Position numbers and translations under genes: made by a program
NCBI RefSeq assembly: GCF_009363075.1
Contig: NZ_CP045293.1
Location: 1,364,001 to 1,428,000 of the forward strand
Length of the DNA: 64,000 nt
Direction of reading: 5' to 3'
DNA from: Paenibacillus guangzhouensis
GTDB taxonomy: Bacteria; Bacillota; Bacilli; Paenibacillales; Paenibacillaceae
Notes under the pieces: generated by a model
What the model saw: only the letters and a program-made list of their open reading frames with translations
Told to the model about the DNA's origin: nothing
Database searches by the model: none
Shown here: one piece after another, positions 18,086-27,004 of the stretch
Layout of the letters: each line of letters opens with the position of its first letter
Position numbering within the stretch: the first letter of the stretch is position 1

Positions 18086-18688
18086 ATGGATAAAATAAAT
18101 CTTTCTAAATCCTATGATCTGGATTCGCATCGAAGGGTCAATGCCAAACCAGTAGAGTGGAAAGTGGCCGAGAGGGAAAAATTCCTTCATCAGTTACGAT
18201 CATCGAATAAAAAAACATTACTTGAAATTGGCGCAGCGACTGGTATTGATAGTCTGTACTTCAAAGAACATGGGATTGACGTCATCAGCATTGATTTGTC
18301 TAATGAGATGATCAGCTATTGCAAGGCGAAGGGACTCGAAGCATATGTCATGGATTTCTACAATTTAGATTTTGCAAACAATACCTTTGATGCTGTATAT
18401 GCCTTAAATTGTCTATTACATGTGCCCAAACATGAAATAGAAGATGTACTTCTTGGAATACGACGAATCATGAAACCCGATGCGTTATTTTATATGGGAC
18501 TTTATGGTGGGATCGATTCAGAGGGCGTGTGGGAGGACGATTGGTGCGAACCTAAACGTTTCTTCGCATCCTATTCTGATCGTTCCATCAGAACGTTGGC
18601 AGGCACTTATTTCAATGAATTAAGTTTTCATACGATTCCTTTACAAGAGGGGAAACCGCATTTTCAGGCGCTCATTTTACAAAAATAA
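18086..18688 (+). CDS. Class I SAM-dependent methyltransferase
   Basis: A 200-residue protein with motif I LLEIGAATGIDSLYF (about 46-60), an acidic motif after strand 2 (ISIDLSNEMI), motif III-like FDAVYALNCLLHVPK and the post-motif RIMKPDALFYMGLYGG. This is the Methyltransf_11/25 layout. The substrate is unknown; small-molecule methylation is typical. It is preceded by GAGGTG and transcribed alone; its 3' end overlaps a decayed gene on the other strand. Confidence 0.85.
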   Translation: MDKINLSKSYDLDSHRRVNAKPVEWKVAEREKFLHQLRSSNKKTLLEIGAATGIDSLYFKEHGIDVISIDLSNEMISYCKAKGLEAYVMDFYNLDFANNTFDAVYALNCLLHVPKHEIEDVLLGIRRIMKPDALFYMGLYGGIDSEGVWEDDWCEPKRFFASYSDRSIRTLAGTYFNELSFHTIPLQEGKPHFQALILQK

Positions 18689-19088
18689 AATATAAAAGAC
18701 CGTCGGTCTGAGGCAAGAGGCCCGTTGGTGGCCCCGCTTTTTCTATCATTGAAGATGAATTGTTAGAGCGGGGCGCATAATTATCTCTAGCTTTTTTACG
18801 TTGATCGGTCAGCTCTTTCGCCTCTGTAACACTGAGTAAAGAAACAACTTTGTCCTCCGTATTTACACTACCCTCCCCGTTGTCAGCGCAATGCGTAGAC
18901 TTGATGATTTTCTTCTCGGAATCATTAAACGCGGCCTGATAAATTTCATCGTTCAGCCACTTTCGCAAATCACAGTCACGCCATGTAATATCGACATATT
19001 CACCGTGATACCGCCTGCAGTCCATAATATACTCGCTCAGAATGAACAGTTCTTTACCCGAATTTTGCAGTACAGGTCTACCAGACAA
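18672..19088 (-). pseudogene. DUF6273-like gene remnant
   Basis: The translation starts inside a domain (FILSEYIMDCRRYHGEYVDI, then WRDCDLRKWLNDEIYQAAF and EDKVVSLLSVTEAKE). This matches my memory of the DUF6273 family found in many copies in Firmicutes. After that the reading frame becomes unrelated, and the WWLRSPG-type C-terminal motif is absent; the N-terminal lead-in is also missing. No ribosome binding site is seen. I read it as a 5'- and 3'-truncated remnant. Confidence 0.6.
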
Positions 19089-19135
19089 GTTCGTGATAGG
19101 AAATCTTTAAAGTGCATCAAGTGTAGTATTTGTTA

Positions 19136-19164
19136 TTGACAGATTTTAACATGATGAAGATAAT
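19136..19164 (+). promoter_or_regulatory. Strong candidate promoter for the ACP/ATP-grasp gene cluster
   Basis: TTGACA (19136-19141), a 17-bp spacer, then GATAAT (19159-19164). It is the best sigma-A match upstream of the acyl carrier protein gene at 19279, and the genes from there to 29666 run in one direction without an obvious internal terminator. Confidence 0.65.
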
Positions 19165-19192
19165 AATACTAATTATGGTAAAAGGAGGTAAA

Positions 19193-19258
19193 TTGGCGGC
19201 CGACATAATTTTTAATAGACTTGGTATCGCAAGAATTCAGTCGTCCTTCTTATCTTAA
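19193..19258 (+). other. Possible 21-residue leader ORF in the 5' UTR of the gene cluster
   Basis: AAAGGAGG at 19180-19188, one of the best ribosome binding sites in the window, is followed 5 nt later by TTG and 20 more codons (MAADIIFNRLGIARIQSSFL...) ending in TAA at 19256-19258. The same frame also has an ATG at 19175. It could be a leader peptide, a tiny precursor or a relic of an earlier gene start. It ends 20 nt before the acyl carrier protein ATG, which has its own site (AAAGGAG). Confidence 0.35.
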
Positions 19259-19278
19259 TCTTGTAAAGGAGTGTAACT

Positions 19279-19554
19279 ATGTACGAAAAAATCGTAGACA
19301 TTTTGTGCTCTATCAAGGAAGACCAACCGGAACTCCGTCAATCCTTATCCCCCGAAATGAATCTGAACAACGATATTGGCCTCGATTCCCTACAAATGAT
19401 TCAATTTATGCTCAAAGTCGAAGAACAATTAAACGTGGTCATTGATTACGATCAATTCGATTACGAACATCTCCAGTCGATCCATACTTTTATCGCATTT
19501 CTGAATCGGTGCCAGCCACAAGAGCAGCCATTGTACGAAGATGTTAAGCAGTAG
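19279..19554 (+). CDS. Acyl/aminoacyl carrier protein
   Basis: A 91-residue acidic helical protein with the phosphopantetheine site DIGLDSLQM (Ser near residue 37) and the usual helix II (QFMLKVEEQLNVVIDYDQF). It is longer at the C-terminus than a fatty-acid ACP. It is the first gene of the cluster and overlaps the start of an ATP-grasp ligase gene by 14 nt. By analogy with BtrI/BtrJ of butirosin, it may carry an amino acid loaded by that ligase. The carrier function is certain from the motif; the cargo is inferred. Confidence 0.85.
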   Translation: MYEKIVDILCSIKEDQPELRQSLSPEMNLNNDIGLDSLQMIQFMLKVEEQLNVVIDYDQFDYEHLQSIHTFIAFLNRCQPQEQPLYEDVKQ

Positions 19555-20938
19555 AGCCGTCGCGATTTCGCAACTCGTGATGGGTTCCTTCGATCCCGAA
19601 ACGCGCTGGAGAGATCCGAATTTGGCCCGGCTGCCTTCGATGCCCGATCCGGACAGAGAATCGATTGTCCTATGCATGGACGAGCTGCTTTTTCCATTCT
19701 GCGGACCTGACGATGTCCTCTATAGCCGCTGCAAAATCGATCCGGCACTTCAAACGTACTTGAACGGCTTGGGTTTTTCTTTTCGTGCCCGTTATCGCTT
19801 TGATCTGAACGATGAAGAGGAGCTCTTGCCAGAACAGGACGTATTCAAGCGCTGCATGTTCAGGCTTGCGCTAGATCAAGGCGCCAACGATGGATTAGCG
19901 GATAGGGAGTTGCATGCAGCGGCCTTGTCACCGTACGCGATCACGGCAGATACGGCAGCTTACCTTCAAGCGGCGGGCAGATCTCATCCTTTGCCGGACC
20001 TAGAGACGGTCGTTCGGGTCAATTCCAAAATCTACTCTCATCGGCTTCTGGCAACCATCGGCGAAAAGCGCTACGGCACGGAGACGAGTAGCGCTTCGGA
20101 AATGGAGGAGGTTGGAACCATTCTGCTGAAAGATGGACCGTATTTGGTGAAAGATCCTTTCGGCGTATCGGGGAAGGGGAACCTGCTCATCGACAATGCG
20201 ACGATGCAGCGTCGAATCGCGGATCACTTGCGTAAACAGGAGGCGAACGGATTACGTTCCCACTTCTTGCTAGAGCCTCTGCTGAGTAAAGAAATCGACT
20301 TTAGTTCGCACTGGTTCATTCGAGCGAGCGGAGAGATCGACTTCATCTCGGTCCAACGGATGATGAATCATCAGCAAAATTACGGCGGGTCGATCCAGGC
20401 ATATGAGACCTTAATCCGCGTGCTGGAAGACGCCGGTTATTTCGGCGTGATGGAGTCAGCGCTCCGATTGCTGTCGGACGACGGTTATCGCGGATTCGTC
20501 TGCTTCGATTCCATGCTGTTGAAGGACGGGGAAGTCGTACCGATCGTTGAGATCAATGCCCGCAAATCCATGGGCCTGATTAACGCGTATGTAGACAAAG
20601 TCTGGGAGCAGTACGATCTTGCCGGCTGGCTGACGTTCTTGTCCATTGGTCTTCCGGAAGGCTTCGTGTTCGAGCGATTGCTTCGCGCGTTGAGCGAATC
20701 CGGTCTTCTGTTGGCAGTTCCCGGCGGATACGGGATTATGCCGCTCTCTTCCAACACCGTTATGGTGAACGAGCTGCTGAGCCGACGCCGTATGGCCGAG
20801 GGAAGCCAGGGCAGGCGGGGCATCCCGAAGGGACGGCTGTACGTCTCGGTGGTGGGGCGTGACGACGAACACCGCGGTGAACTGATGCGAGGCTTGCGGC
20901 AGCTGCTCTCCGATTTGTCCGTTCGAGTATATAACTAA
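19541..20938 (+). CDS. ATP-grasp ligase, PGM1/BtrJ-like (PreATP-grasp plus PGM1_C layout)
   Basis: A 465-residue protein. The first 150 residues form a pre-ATP-grasp domain; residues about 190-350 are the ATP-grasp core (DGPYLVKDPFGVSGKGNLL binding loop, later VPIVEINARKSMG metal-site strand). The C-terminus (GYGIMPLSSNT..., then KGRLYVSVVG) matches the tail of pheganomycin-type peptide ligases. Such enzymes activate a carboxylate as acyl phosphate and join it to an amine or, in BtrJ, to the carrier protein thiol. The overlap with the ACP gene makes the ACP the obvious partner. The substrate amino acid is unknown. Confidence 0.75.
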   Translation: MLSSRAVAISQLVMGSFDPETRWRDPNLARLPSMPDPDRESIVLCMDELLFPFCGPDDVLYSRCKIDPALQTYLNGLGFSFRARYRFDLNDEEELLPEQDVFKRCMFRLALDQGANDGLADRELHAAALSPYAITADTAAYLQAAGRSHPLPDLETVVRVNSKIYSHRLLATIGEKRYGTETSSASEMEEVGTILLKDGPYLVKDPFGVSGKGNLLIDNATMQRRIADHLRKQEANGLRSHFLLEPLLSKEIDFSSHWFIRASGEIDFISVQRMMNHQQNYGGSIQAYETLIRVLEDAGYFGVMESALRLLSDDGYRGFVCFDSMLLKDGEVVPIVEINARKSMGLINAYVDKVWEQYDLAGWLTFLSIGLPEGFVFERLLRALSESGLLLAVPGGYGIMPLSSNTVMVNELLSRRRMAEGSQGRRGIPKGRLYVSVVGRDDEHRGELMRGLRQLLSDLSVRVYN

Positions 20939-20959
20939 ATCTGGAATGTGGAGGCGGCC

Positions 20960-22066
20960 ATGAACTCATCATCGATTCACTTGCTGGCGTCGGGAAATTC
21001 GCTTGGCGCATACATCCCTGCGATGCATTTGTACACGTACCTGCAGGACAGAGGCATCGACACTGACGTGCATGTCCTGGAGAACTTGTACCACGAAGAG
21101 GTCCGGAACAAAATCAGGTCCACCAAACGAGCATTCCACGCCAATTTCGCCGTGGCTCTGATGGGTCATAAGCTGGCCAAGCCTGTGGACGCATCGCTGG
21201 ATGAGGCGGCAGTTCGGGACATGTTGCACGCTTGGAAGCGGGATGGTGCCTCCCAATTCGCCGTATTTACCGGCTTCTGGCTGCCGATCCTGGAGCGTTA
21301 TAAGGAAGTGGCCGACAACCCTCTGGATATTCGGCTGATTCGGATGGATGCGTGGGATACGCCATCGTTCAAGGTACATAAGGAAGTGTACCCGCGTTAT
21401 GACAACGTCTGGTGCTATGCGCCTACGAAGCGGACGCCAGCCTTCTACATGGCTTCGGACGAAGCTGAGCCGCTGCCTTATGCGCAGCGCGCCGGACGCG
21501 TATTGATTCACGGCGGAGGGTGGGGAATCGGCACGTATGCGGGGACGATCCGCGAACTTTGCGAAGCAGGACGCCAGCTTGACGTGATCGTTTATGATCC
21601 AGCCGAGGTAGAGGAGGACGATGGGGCGACGCGCTACTATGGAACGGAACCCTCTTGGGACCCGTGGAGCCGGGACGAGCAAGGGCGGCATACGTTCCCG
21701 CCGATGGTCCGTTATCTACGCAAGGATGGCGTACTCCAAACGTATCCCATGGAGGATTATGCCGCGTATACGGATCTGCTGCGCAATTGCGCAGCGGTCA
21801 TCAGCAAGCCGGGAGGAGCGACCCTCAATGACTCATTGGCGTTCGGCATTCCTTTCGTCATGTTGGAACCGTTCGGCGACCATGAGTTTCATAACGCCGC
21901 CTATTGGGAAGCTTGTGGTTTTGGTATCCGCTATGCAGATTGGAAGGCCGGGGATTTCTCGGAACGATTACTTGAGGAGATTTGCAGTCGTCTACTGGAG
22001 ACGCGCACGACGATCAGCCATTATGGGAGGAATACCTATGCAGCCGAAAACAGCAGTTACGTTTGA
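20960..22066 (+). CDS. UDP-glycosyltransferase-like protein (GT-B, MurG/GT28 type)
   Basis: About 368 residues from ATG 20960, chosen because GGAGG (20950-20954) lies 5 nt upstream; a GTG at 20948 would add four residues. The N-terminal half starts with a GT-B first strand and helix (LLASGNSLGAYIPAMHLYTY). The C-terminal half has HGGGWGIGTYAGTI, and the acceptor/donor loop SKPGGATLNDSLAFGIPFVM followed by EPFGDHEFHNA, which is the nucleotide-sugar site of GT28/GT1 enzymes. It probably attaches a sugar to the cluster's product. The last 29 nt overlap the radical SAM gene. Confidence 0.7.
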   Translation: MNSSSIHLLASGNSLGAYIPAMHLYTYLQDRGIDTDVHVLENLYHEEVRNKIRSTKRAFHANFAVALMGHKLAKPVDASLDEAAVRDMLHAWKRDGASQFAVFTGFWLPILERYKEVADNPLDIRLIRMDAWDTPSFKVHKEVYPRYDNVWCYAPTKRTPAFYMASDEAEPLPYAQRAGRVLIHGGGWGIGTYAGTIRELCEAGRQLDVIVYDPAEVEEDDGATRYYGTEPSWDPWSRDEQGRHTFPPMVRYLRKDGVLQTYPMEDYAAYTDLLRNCAAVISKPGGATLNDSLAFGIPFVMLEPFGDHEFHNAAYWEACGFGIRYADWKAGDFSERLLEEICSRLLETRTTISHYGRNTYAAENSSYV

Positions 22067-23213
22067 CCAACTGACATTCCGCAATATGAAAAGAACCCTG
22101 ATTCCGCTAGCGGAAACAGGAAGGAAACGCCGGGAAGATCCGGCTTATGCGGCACCTGTGCCATACGAGATCGGGATCAAGCTTAACAATGGCTGCAACC
22201 TGCGCTGCAAACATTGCTTCGAGTGGAACCCGGAGGGCTTCCATCACGGGTTCGCCAAGGAAGTGAAGAACGACGAGATCGACATTCCGATCGTGGAGAA
22301 ACTACTAGCTGAGACGCGAGAACGCAAGTCGCGCGTGTTCCTGTGGGGCGGGGAGCCGTTGTTCTACTCCAAGTTCGATGAACTGGCAGAGCTGCTAGCT
22401 CGAGAAGAACGGTACACGACGATTTGTACGAATGCGATTCTCATTGAACAGAAGCTGGATGCCATTCTGAAAATGTCGGAGAACTTGGTCATGCTGATCA
22501 GTCTGGAAGGCTTCGAGCAAGAGAACGACGCGATTCGGGGTAAAGGCACATTCAAGAAAGTTATCCATTCCATTCAATTGCTGCTCGATTTGCAGAAGCA
22601 GGGTATATATAAAGGCAAAGTATCCATCGCGCTGACGGTCAATGACCAGATGGTCGGCCAGCTCTACAGCTTCATGGAATTTTTCGAAGGTATGGGCGTC
22701 GATTCCGTGTATTTCTGTTTCCCTTGGTATATCCCTTCCGATACGGCGGAGAAAATGGACGTTTACTTCGATACCCATTTCCCGCACCTTGCCTCTCGTT
22801 TCGCAGATCATCACAAGAATAGCTGGCACTCTTTCACGTTCCATATCTCGCCGGATCGTTTTGACACATTGATCGAAGAGTTGAACCGCGTCAATTCCCG
22901 CGTCTGGAACGTTCGCGTCCGCTATCAGCCCGCGCTGGAGCCCGAAGAGGTGGAAGGGTTCATCCGAGGCAGCGAGAAGCCGGCGATGAATCGCACACAG
23001 TGTTTTTCGATCTCGAACCGGATGGACGTCATGCCGGACGGCGCAGTCAATCCGTGCAAATTTTTCCCGGAATTCAGCGTCGGCAATTTGCATGAAGACA
23101 GTGTGGCGGATATTTTCCATGGCGATGATCTTCGCAAGCAGCGCGAGGTACTGGCCTGCGGCCTGATGCCGATTTGTTCGAAATGCGTGCTGCTATACAA
23201 CAATGGAGTTTAA
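22038..23213 (+). CDS. Radical SAM/SPASM enzyme
   Basis: 391 residues from ATG 22038, set by GGGAGG 7 nt upstream. The radical SAM cluster motif CNLRCKHC is at C53, C57, C60, with FLWGGEPLFY as the SAM-contacting GGE strand. The C-terminal SPASM domain has cysteines at TQCFSI, VNPCKFF, LACGLMPICSKCVLLYN, enough for one or two auxiliary Fe-S clusters. SPASM enzymes modify peptides or, like BtrN, oxidise aminocyclitols. No peptide precursor is obvious, so oxidation, epimerisation or C-C chemistry on an ACP-bound or glycosylated small molecule is inferred. Confidence 0.85.
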   Translation: MQPKTAVTFDQLTFRNMKRTLIPLAETGRKRREDPAYAAPVPYEIGIKLNNGCNLRCKHCFEWNPEGFHHGFAKEVKNDEIDIPIVEKLLAETRERKSRVFLWGGEPLFYSKFDELAELLAREERYTTICTNAILIEQKLDAILKMSENLVMLISLEGFEQENDAIRGKGTFKKVIHSIQLLLDLQKQGIYKGKVSIALTVNDQMVGQLYSFMEFFEGMGVDSVYFCFPWYIPSDTAEKMDVYFDTHFPHLASRFADHHKNSWHSFTFHISPDRFDTLIEELNRVNSRVWNVRVRYQPALEPEEVEGFIRGSEKPAMNRTQCFSISNRMDVMPDGAVNPCKFFPEFSVGNLHEDSVADIFHGDDLRKQREVLACGLMPICSKCVLLYNNGV

Positions 23214-23272
23214 GCGTTTAAACATTTGGCGCCTAAATTAACAACAGAGGTATACGTATAGGAGGAGCAAGG

Positions 23273-24268
23273 GTGGACTATATCCATGTGCGGGAGCTGC
23301 ACAAAACGTTCGTGTATTACCGGAAGCAAGCAGGCCTCAAACATTCGCTGAAAAATTTATTCGCCCGCAAGTCGCTGTTGAAGGAAGCGGTCAAATCCGT
23401 CTCCTTCGACATCGGCCCCGGCGAGTGCGTCGGATTTCTCGGGCCCAATGGGGCAGGGAAGACCACGACGCTCAAAATGCTGTCGGGCATCCTGTATCCT
23501 ACGAGCGGGGATGTGCAAGTGCTCGGTTATGTGCCGTGGGAGCGGAAGAATGACTTCAAACGGTTGTTCTCGATCGTCATGGGCCAGAAAAACCAGCTGT
23601 GGTGGGATCTTCCCGCGAGCGAGTCGATTTATTTGAATAAATGCATTTATGACATCGACGATGATCTCTACCGACGGAATCTTGCCGAACTATCGGAGAT
23701 GCTCGAAGTGCAGGATTTATTGGACGTGCAGGTACGCCGACTGTCTCTTGGCGAACGCATGAAAATGGAGTTGATCGCAGCGCTGATCCATCGGCCCCGG
23801 CTGCTATATCTCGATGAGCCTACGATCGGCCTGGATTTTCCTTCCCAGAAGAAAGTCAGGGCGTTTCTGAAGTACTACAATGAGCAATACGGTGCGACGA
23901 TGCTGCTCACGAGCCACTATATGAAGGACGTGGAGGACCTGTGCAAGCGAACGATCATCATTCATGACGGAAGCCTAGTGTATGACGGGGATCTTCACCG
24001 CATCAACGATTTATTTGGCGAGCAGAAAATTATTCGGCTGAAGTTCTCCGAACCTGTCGCCGAGAGCCGATTAGCCAAGTTCGGAAAAATCGTATCGATA
24101 GACGAATACAACGCTGTGCTGGAGCTGCCGAAATACCGTCTGAAGGAAGTGTCGCGAGCCGTGCTAGATTCTTTTCCAATTCTGGACTGGACGATCGAGG
24201 ACGTACCGATCGAGGAGAGCATCTCGATGCTCTACGGCAAGGAACCCGTCGGAGCGTTCATCGGATGA
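23273..24268 (+). CDS. ABC-2 exporter ATP-binding protein (COG4586 type)
   Basis: A 331-residue protein with GTG start after GGAGGAG. Walker A FLGPNGAGKTTT, Q-loop VMGQKNQLWWDLP, signature LSLGERMKMEL, Walker B LLYLDEPTIGLD and the H-loop TSHYMKD are all intact. A C-terminal domain of about 90 residues is typical of ABC-2 export ATPases. It forms a set with the two following six-TM permeases (ATGA overlap with the first). Export of the cluster product, possibly doubling as self-protection, is the likely role. Confidence 0.9.
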   Translation: MDYIHVRELHKTFVYYRKQAGLKHSLKNLFARKSLLKEAVKSVSFDIGPGECVGFLGPNGAGKTTTLKMLSGILYPTSGDVQVLGYVPWERKNDFKRLFSIVMGQKNQLWWDLPASESIYLNKCIYDIDDDLYRRNLAELSEMLEVQDLLDVQVRRLSLGERMKMELIAALIHRPRLLYLDEPTIGLDFPSQKKVRAFLKYYNEQYGATMLLTSHYMKDVEDLCKRTIIIHDGSLVYDGDLHRINDLFGEQKIIRLKFSEPVAESRLAKFGKIVSIDEYNAVLELPKYRLKEVSRAVLDSFPILDWTIEDVPIEESISMLYGKEPVGAFIG

Positions 24269-25074
24269 ATAGACGTAGATTATATTCAGCCGTATTTTCG
24301 ATGGGAGTCCAGCATTCGATGGAATATCGGCTTCACTTCTTCCTTGGCCTGCTCGGCGCCTCGTTCCCGATCCTTGTTCAATATTTCATCTGGACGGCGG
24401 TCTATCGTCATTCAGGTCAGTCGGCGCTGTTCTCTTATTCGTACAGCCAGATCATTCTGTATACGATCCTGGCAGGGTTGGTGTCCAAGCTGATTGCCAC
24501 CCAGTTCGAACATCAGATTGCCGACGATATCAAGAATGGCGGACTGAACAAGTATCTGATCAAACCGGTCAGTTATTTCGGCTATCGGCTGGTAACCTTT
24601 CTCGGACAAAAAGCGATCTATTACGGCATGACGGCTGTGTTGCTCGTCGTGATCATCTGGATTGCGTCGATCAGGGGCGTGCTCGATCCCCAGATGACGA
24701 GGCTCATCTTGTTCGCTATGACGCTATGGGGGGCGCTCATCCTCAATTTCTTGATCGCCTATTGCATCTGTGCGAGCGCGTTCTATCTGCATGAGATTTC
24801 GTATTTTTTCGTCATTTCGAGTCTGCTCGTTAACATTTTGAGCGGCGGCATGTTCCCGCTGGAGATCTTCGGGGAGCTGGTTGTGAAGGCACTTCAGTTC
24901 ACGCCTTTTCCATACACTATTTATTTTCCAGTGAACATTCTCAGCGGCAAAATGGAAGCGGCGGCAATGTATCAAGGGCTTCTCTGGCAGTGCGGGTGGA
25001 TTGGGCTATTCTTCTGGTTATCCCGGCTGACGTGGCGCGTGGCCATGAAGAAATATTCGGCGGTTGGGGGGTAG
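24265..25074 (+). CDS. ABC-2 family permease (COG4587 type)
   Basis: A 269-residue protein with six hydrophobic segments. The first cytoplasmic region contains MEYRLHFFLGLLGASFPIL, and a later loop has DDIKNGGLNKYLIKPVSYFG, the usual coupling-helix pattern of this family. The start lies in the ATGA overlap with the ATPase gene, so production is coupled. It pairs with the next permease as a heterodimer. Confidence 0.88.
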   Translation: MNRRRLYSAVFSMGVQHSMEYRLHFFLGLLGASFPILVQYFIWTAVYRHSGQSALFSYSYSQIILYTILAGLVSKLIATQFEHQIADDIKNGGLNKYLIKPVSYFGYRLVTFLGQKAIYYGMTAVLLVVIIWIASIRGVLDPQMTRLILFAMTLWGALILNFLIAYCICASAFYLHEISYFFVISSLLVNILSGGMFPLEIFGELVVKALQFTPFPYTIYFPVNILSGKMEAAAMYQGLLWQCGWIGLFFWLSRLTWRVAMKKYSAVGG

Positions 25075-25086
25075 CGGAGACGATAT

Positions 25087-25890
25087 ATGTTGAAGACCGT
25101 GAGGAAATACATGCGCCTATACGGCATATTCATCAAAAATTGCCTCATCGCTCAGATGGAATTTCGCGGTAATTTCATCATGAGCATCCTTGTGGAATCC
25201 GTCTACCTTCTCGCGAAGATGTTATACGTGCTCGTCGTGTTCCGTACCGACCTTCATGTGGAGGGCATCCCTCCGGAGGGACTGCTTCTCTTCATCGGCA
25301 TGCACACGGTCGCGACGGGCATTTATGTCGGCTTGTTTTTTACGAATTTCATGAAAATTCCTGAATACATCAAAGACGGTTCACTGGATATTCTGCTGAC
25401 GAAGCCGGTGTCGCTCCAATTCATGGCATCCTTGCGTTACGTCGATCTGGCGCTGCCTATTCCTGATATTCTGGTCGGTTTTGTGATGATCGTGATCGGC
25501 TGGCATGCCATGGCTATTCCATTGTCATTCCTGCAGCTGATTGGCTTTGCCTTGCTGCTGCTCGTCTCCGTCGTGATTACCTATTGCGTGATGATTATCC
25601 CAGCACTGCTGTCGTTTCTGTTCGTCCAGACGGGCTCCGTGTCAGAGATTGCCCACGCCGTCTGGGACGCCAACAATTTTCCGATGGCGATTTATCCGTC
25701 TTGGGTTCGCCGCATCGGTACCTTTGTCATTCCTCTATTCCTGATTACTAATTTTGGGCCGATGTTTCTGCTTGGGCAGATCAACTGGCTCCATGTAGGC
25801 TATGCGATGGCTGGTTCGGCGATGTTATTCGCAGCCGTTCGGCTGCTCTGGAAGCATGCCGTGAAGTCATACGCCAGCGCGAGCAGCTAA
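25087..25890 (+). CDS. ABC-2 family permease (COG3694 type)
   Basis: A 267-residue, six-TM protein that starts 12 nt after the previous permease. It has the matching coupling motif (KIPEYIKDGSLDILLTKPVS), which is conserved in position with KNGGLNKYLIKPVS of its partner. ATPase plus these two permeases is a well-known three-gene exporter unit. Confidence 0.88.
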   Translation: MLKTVRKYMRLYGIFIKNCLIAQMEFRGNFIMSILVESVYLLAKMLYVLVVFRTDLHVEGIPPEGLLLFIGMHTVATGIYVGLFFTNFMKIPEYIKDGSLDILLTKPVSLQFMASLRYVDLALPIPDILVGFVMIVIGWHAMAIPLSFLQLIGFALLLLVSVVITYCVMIIPALLSFLFVQTGSVSEIAHAVWDANNFPMAIYPSWVRRIGTFVIPLFLITNFGPMFLLGQINWLHVGYAMAGSAMLFAAVRLLWKHAVKSYASASS

Positions 25891-25959
25891 GGCGGCGCTT
25901 GTGCAATATATCATGGATCGGAAGTTCGAATCTACACTTGGAAAAGGAAGTGATCACGC

Positions 25960-26985
25960 ATGCCGGATATTGAGACAACGCAAGGCCGCAGCTCGTTCAA
26001 TTGCGTATTTCAGGAGCCGAATCGGATCGAAGTGATCGAGGAGTCGGTGGCGGAACCTGGGCCAGGACAAATTTTGTGCGCAGCGAACCGATCGCTGATT
26101 AGCGCGGGGACGGAATTAGCTTGCTTGAAGGGGCGTTTCGACGAGGGAACGGTCTGGTCGACTTGGGTTCGGTACCCGTTCTATCCGGGATACTCCATGG
26201 CGGCACAAGTGCTGAAGGTCGGAGAAGGCGTGGACGGAATCCAGGCCGGTGACCGGATCATCTGCCCGGCCGGGCATCGTCAGTTCTTCCTCGCGGAAGC
26301 GAAGGATGCTGCGTTGATTCCCGATTGGATCCGAGATGAAGAAGCGGTATTCACGCAGATTGCGAAGGTAGCGCTGCTGGGAGTCCTGCGTGCGGAGCAT
26401 GCCTTTGGTGAACGGGTGGGCGTCGTCGGTCTCGGGCTGATCGGCCAGCTGGTCATCCAATATCTGAATCGGAGTGGCGCCAGGCAGATTATCGCGATCG
26501 CGCCGGAGAGCCATCGGTTGGAGCTCGCCCGGAGGAACGGGGCGACGGATCTGTTGAATCTCCCGGTGGACGAAGCGTTCGAACCGATACAGGAACGGAC
26601 CGGAGGCAAAATGCTGGATACGATTTACGATGTGACCGGATCTTACGCCGTGTTGTCATCTTGTACGCAGCTGACTCGTGATCTCGGCAAAGTCATCCTG
26701 CTCGGAGACTCGACAGAGCCGTCGAAGCAGAGCATCGGGCCGAAGGTCGTCTTCAATTCGGTCAGCATTCTGGGGATTCACGGCCGGATGATGGGAGGTT
26801 ATCAAGGTTGGACGGAGACGGATATGAATTCGTATATCTTCGAGTCGATCCGTGACGGCAGACTAAATGTCGCGAGTCTCATCACCGAGACGGTGAGCCC
26901 GCTCGATGCAGACTCGGTCTATTCCCGACTCGCCGGGCGCAGGTCCGATGCCATGGGCGTATTGTTCGACTGGACACAATTGTAA
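25960..26985 (+). CDS. Medium-chain zinc-binding-type dehydrogenase
   Basis: A 341-residue protein with a GroES-like N-terminal domain (ISAGTELACLKG..., PGYSMAAQVLKVGEGVDGIQ) and a Rossmann domain (GVVGLGLIGQLVIQYLNRSG, then AIAPESHRLELARRNGATD). The catalytic-zinc Cys/His pattern is not typical, as in bi-domain oxidoreductases (AFDxxG-less members), so zinc dependence is uncertain. NAD(P)-dependent oxidation of an alcohol or sugar in the product pathway is inferred. Aminoglycoside pathways use such a dehydrogenase next to a radical SAM enzyme, which makes the pairing notable. Confidence 0.8.
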   Translation: MPDIETTQGRSSFNCVFQEPNRIEVIEESVAEPGPGQILCAANRSLISAGTELACLKGRFDEGTVWSTWVRYPFYPGYSMAAQVLKVGEGVDGIQAGDRIICPAGHRQFFLAEAKDAALIPDWIRDEEAVFTQIAKVALLGVLRAEHAFGERVGVVGLGLIGQLVIQYLNRSGARQIIAIAPESHRLELARRNGATDLLNLPVDEAFEPIQERTGGKMLDTIYDVTGSYAVLSSCTQLTRDLGKVILLGDSTEPSKQSIGPKVVFNSVSILGIHGRMMGGYQGWTETDMNSYIFESIRDGRLNVASLITETVSPLDADSVYSRLAGRRSDAMGVLFDWTQL

Positions 26986-27004
26986 TGTCTGAGGAGGGAC
27001 ACGA

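Noticed and set aside
20969-21691. 240-codon minus-strand open frame
   Set aside because: Antisense to the glycosyltransferase gene in a GC-rich region; His/Arg-rich shadow translation without domain pattern.
22395-23120. 241-codon minus-strand open frame
   Set aside because: Antisense to the radical SAM gene, which has clear motifs; the shadow has none.
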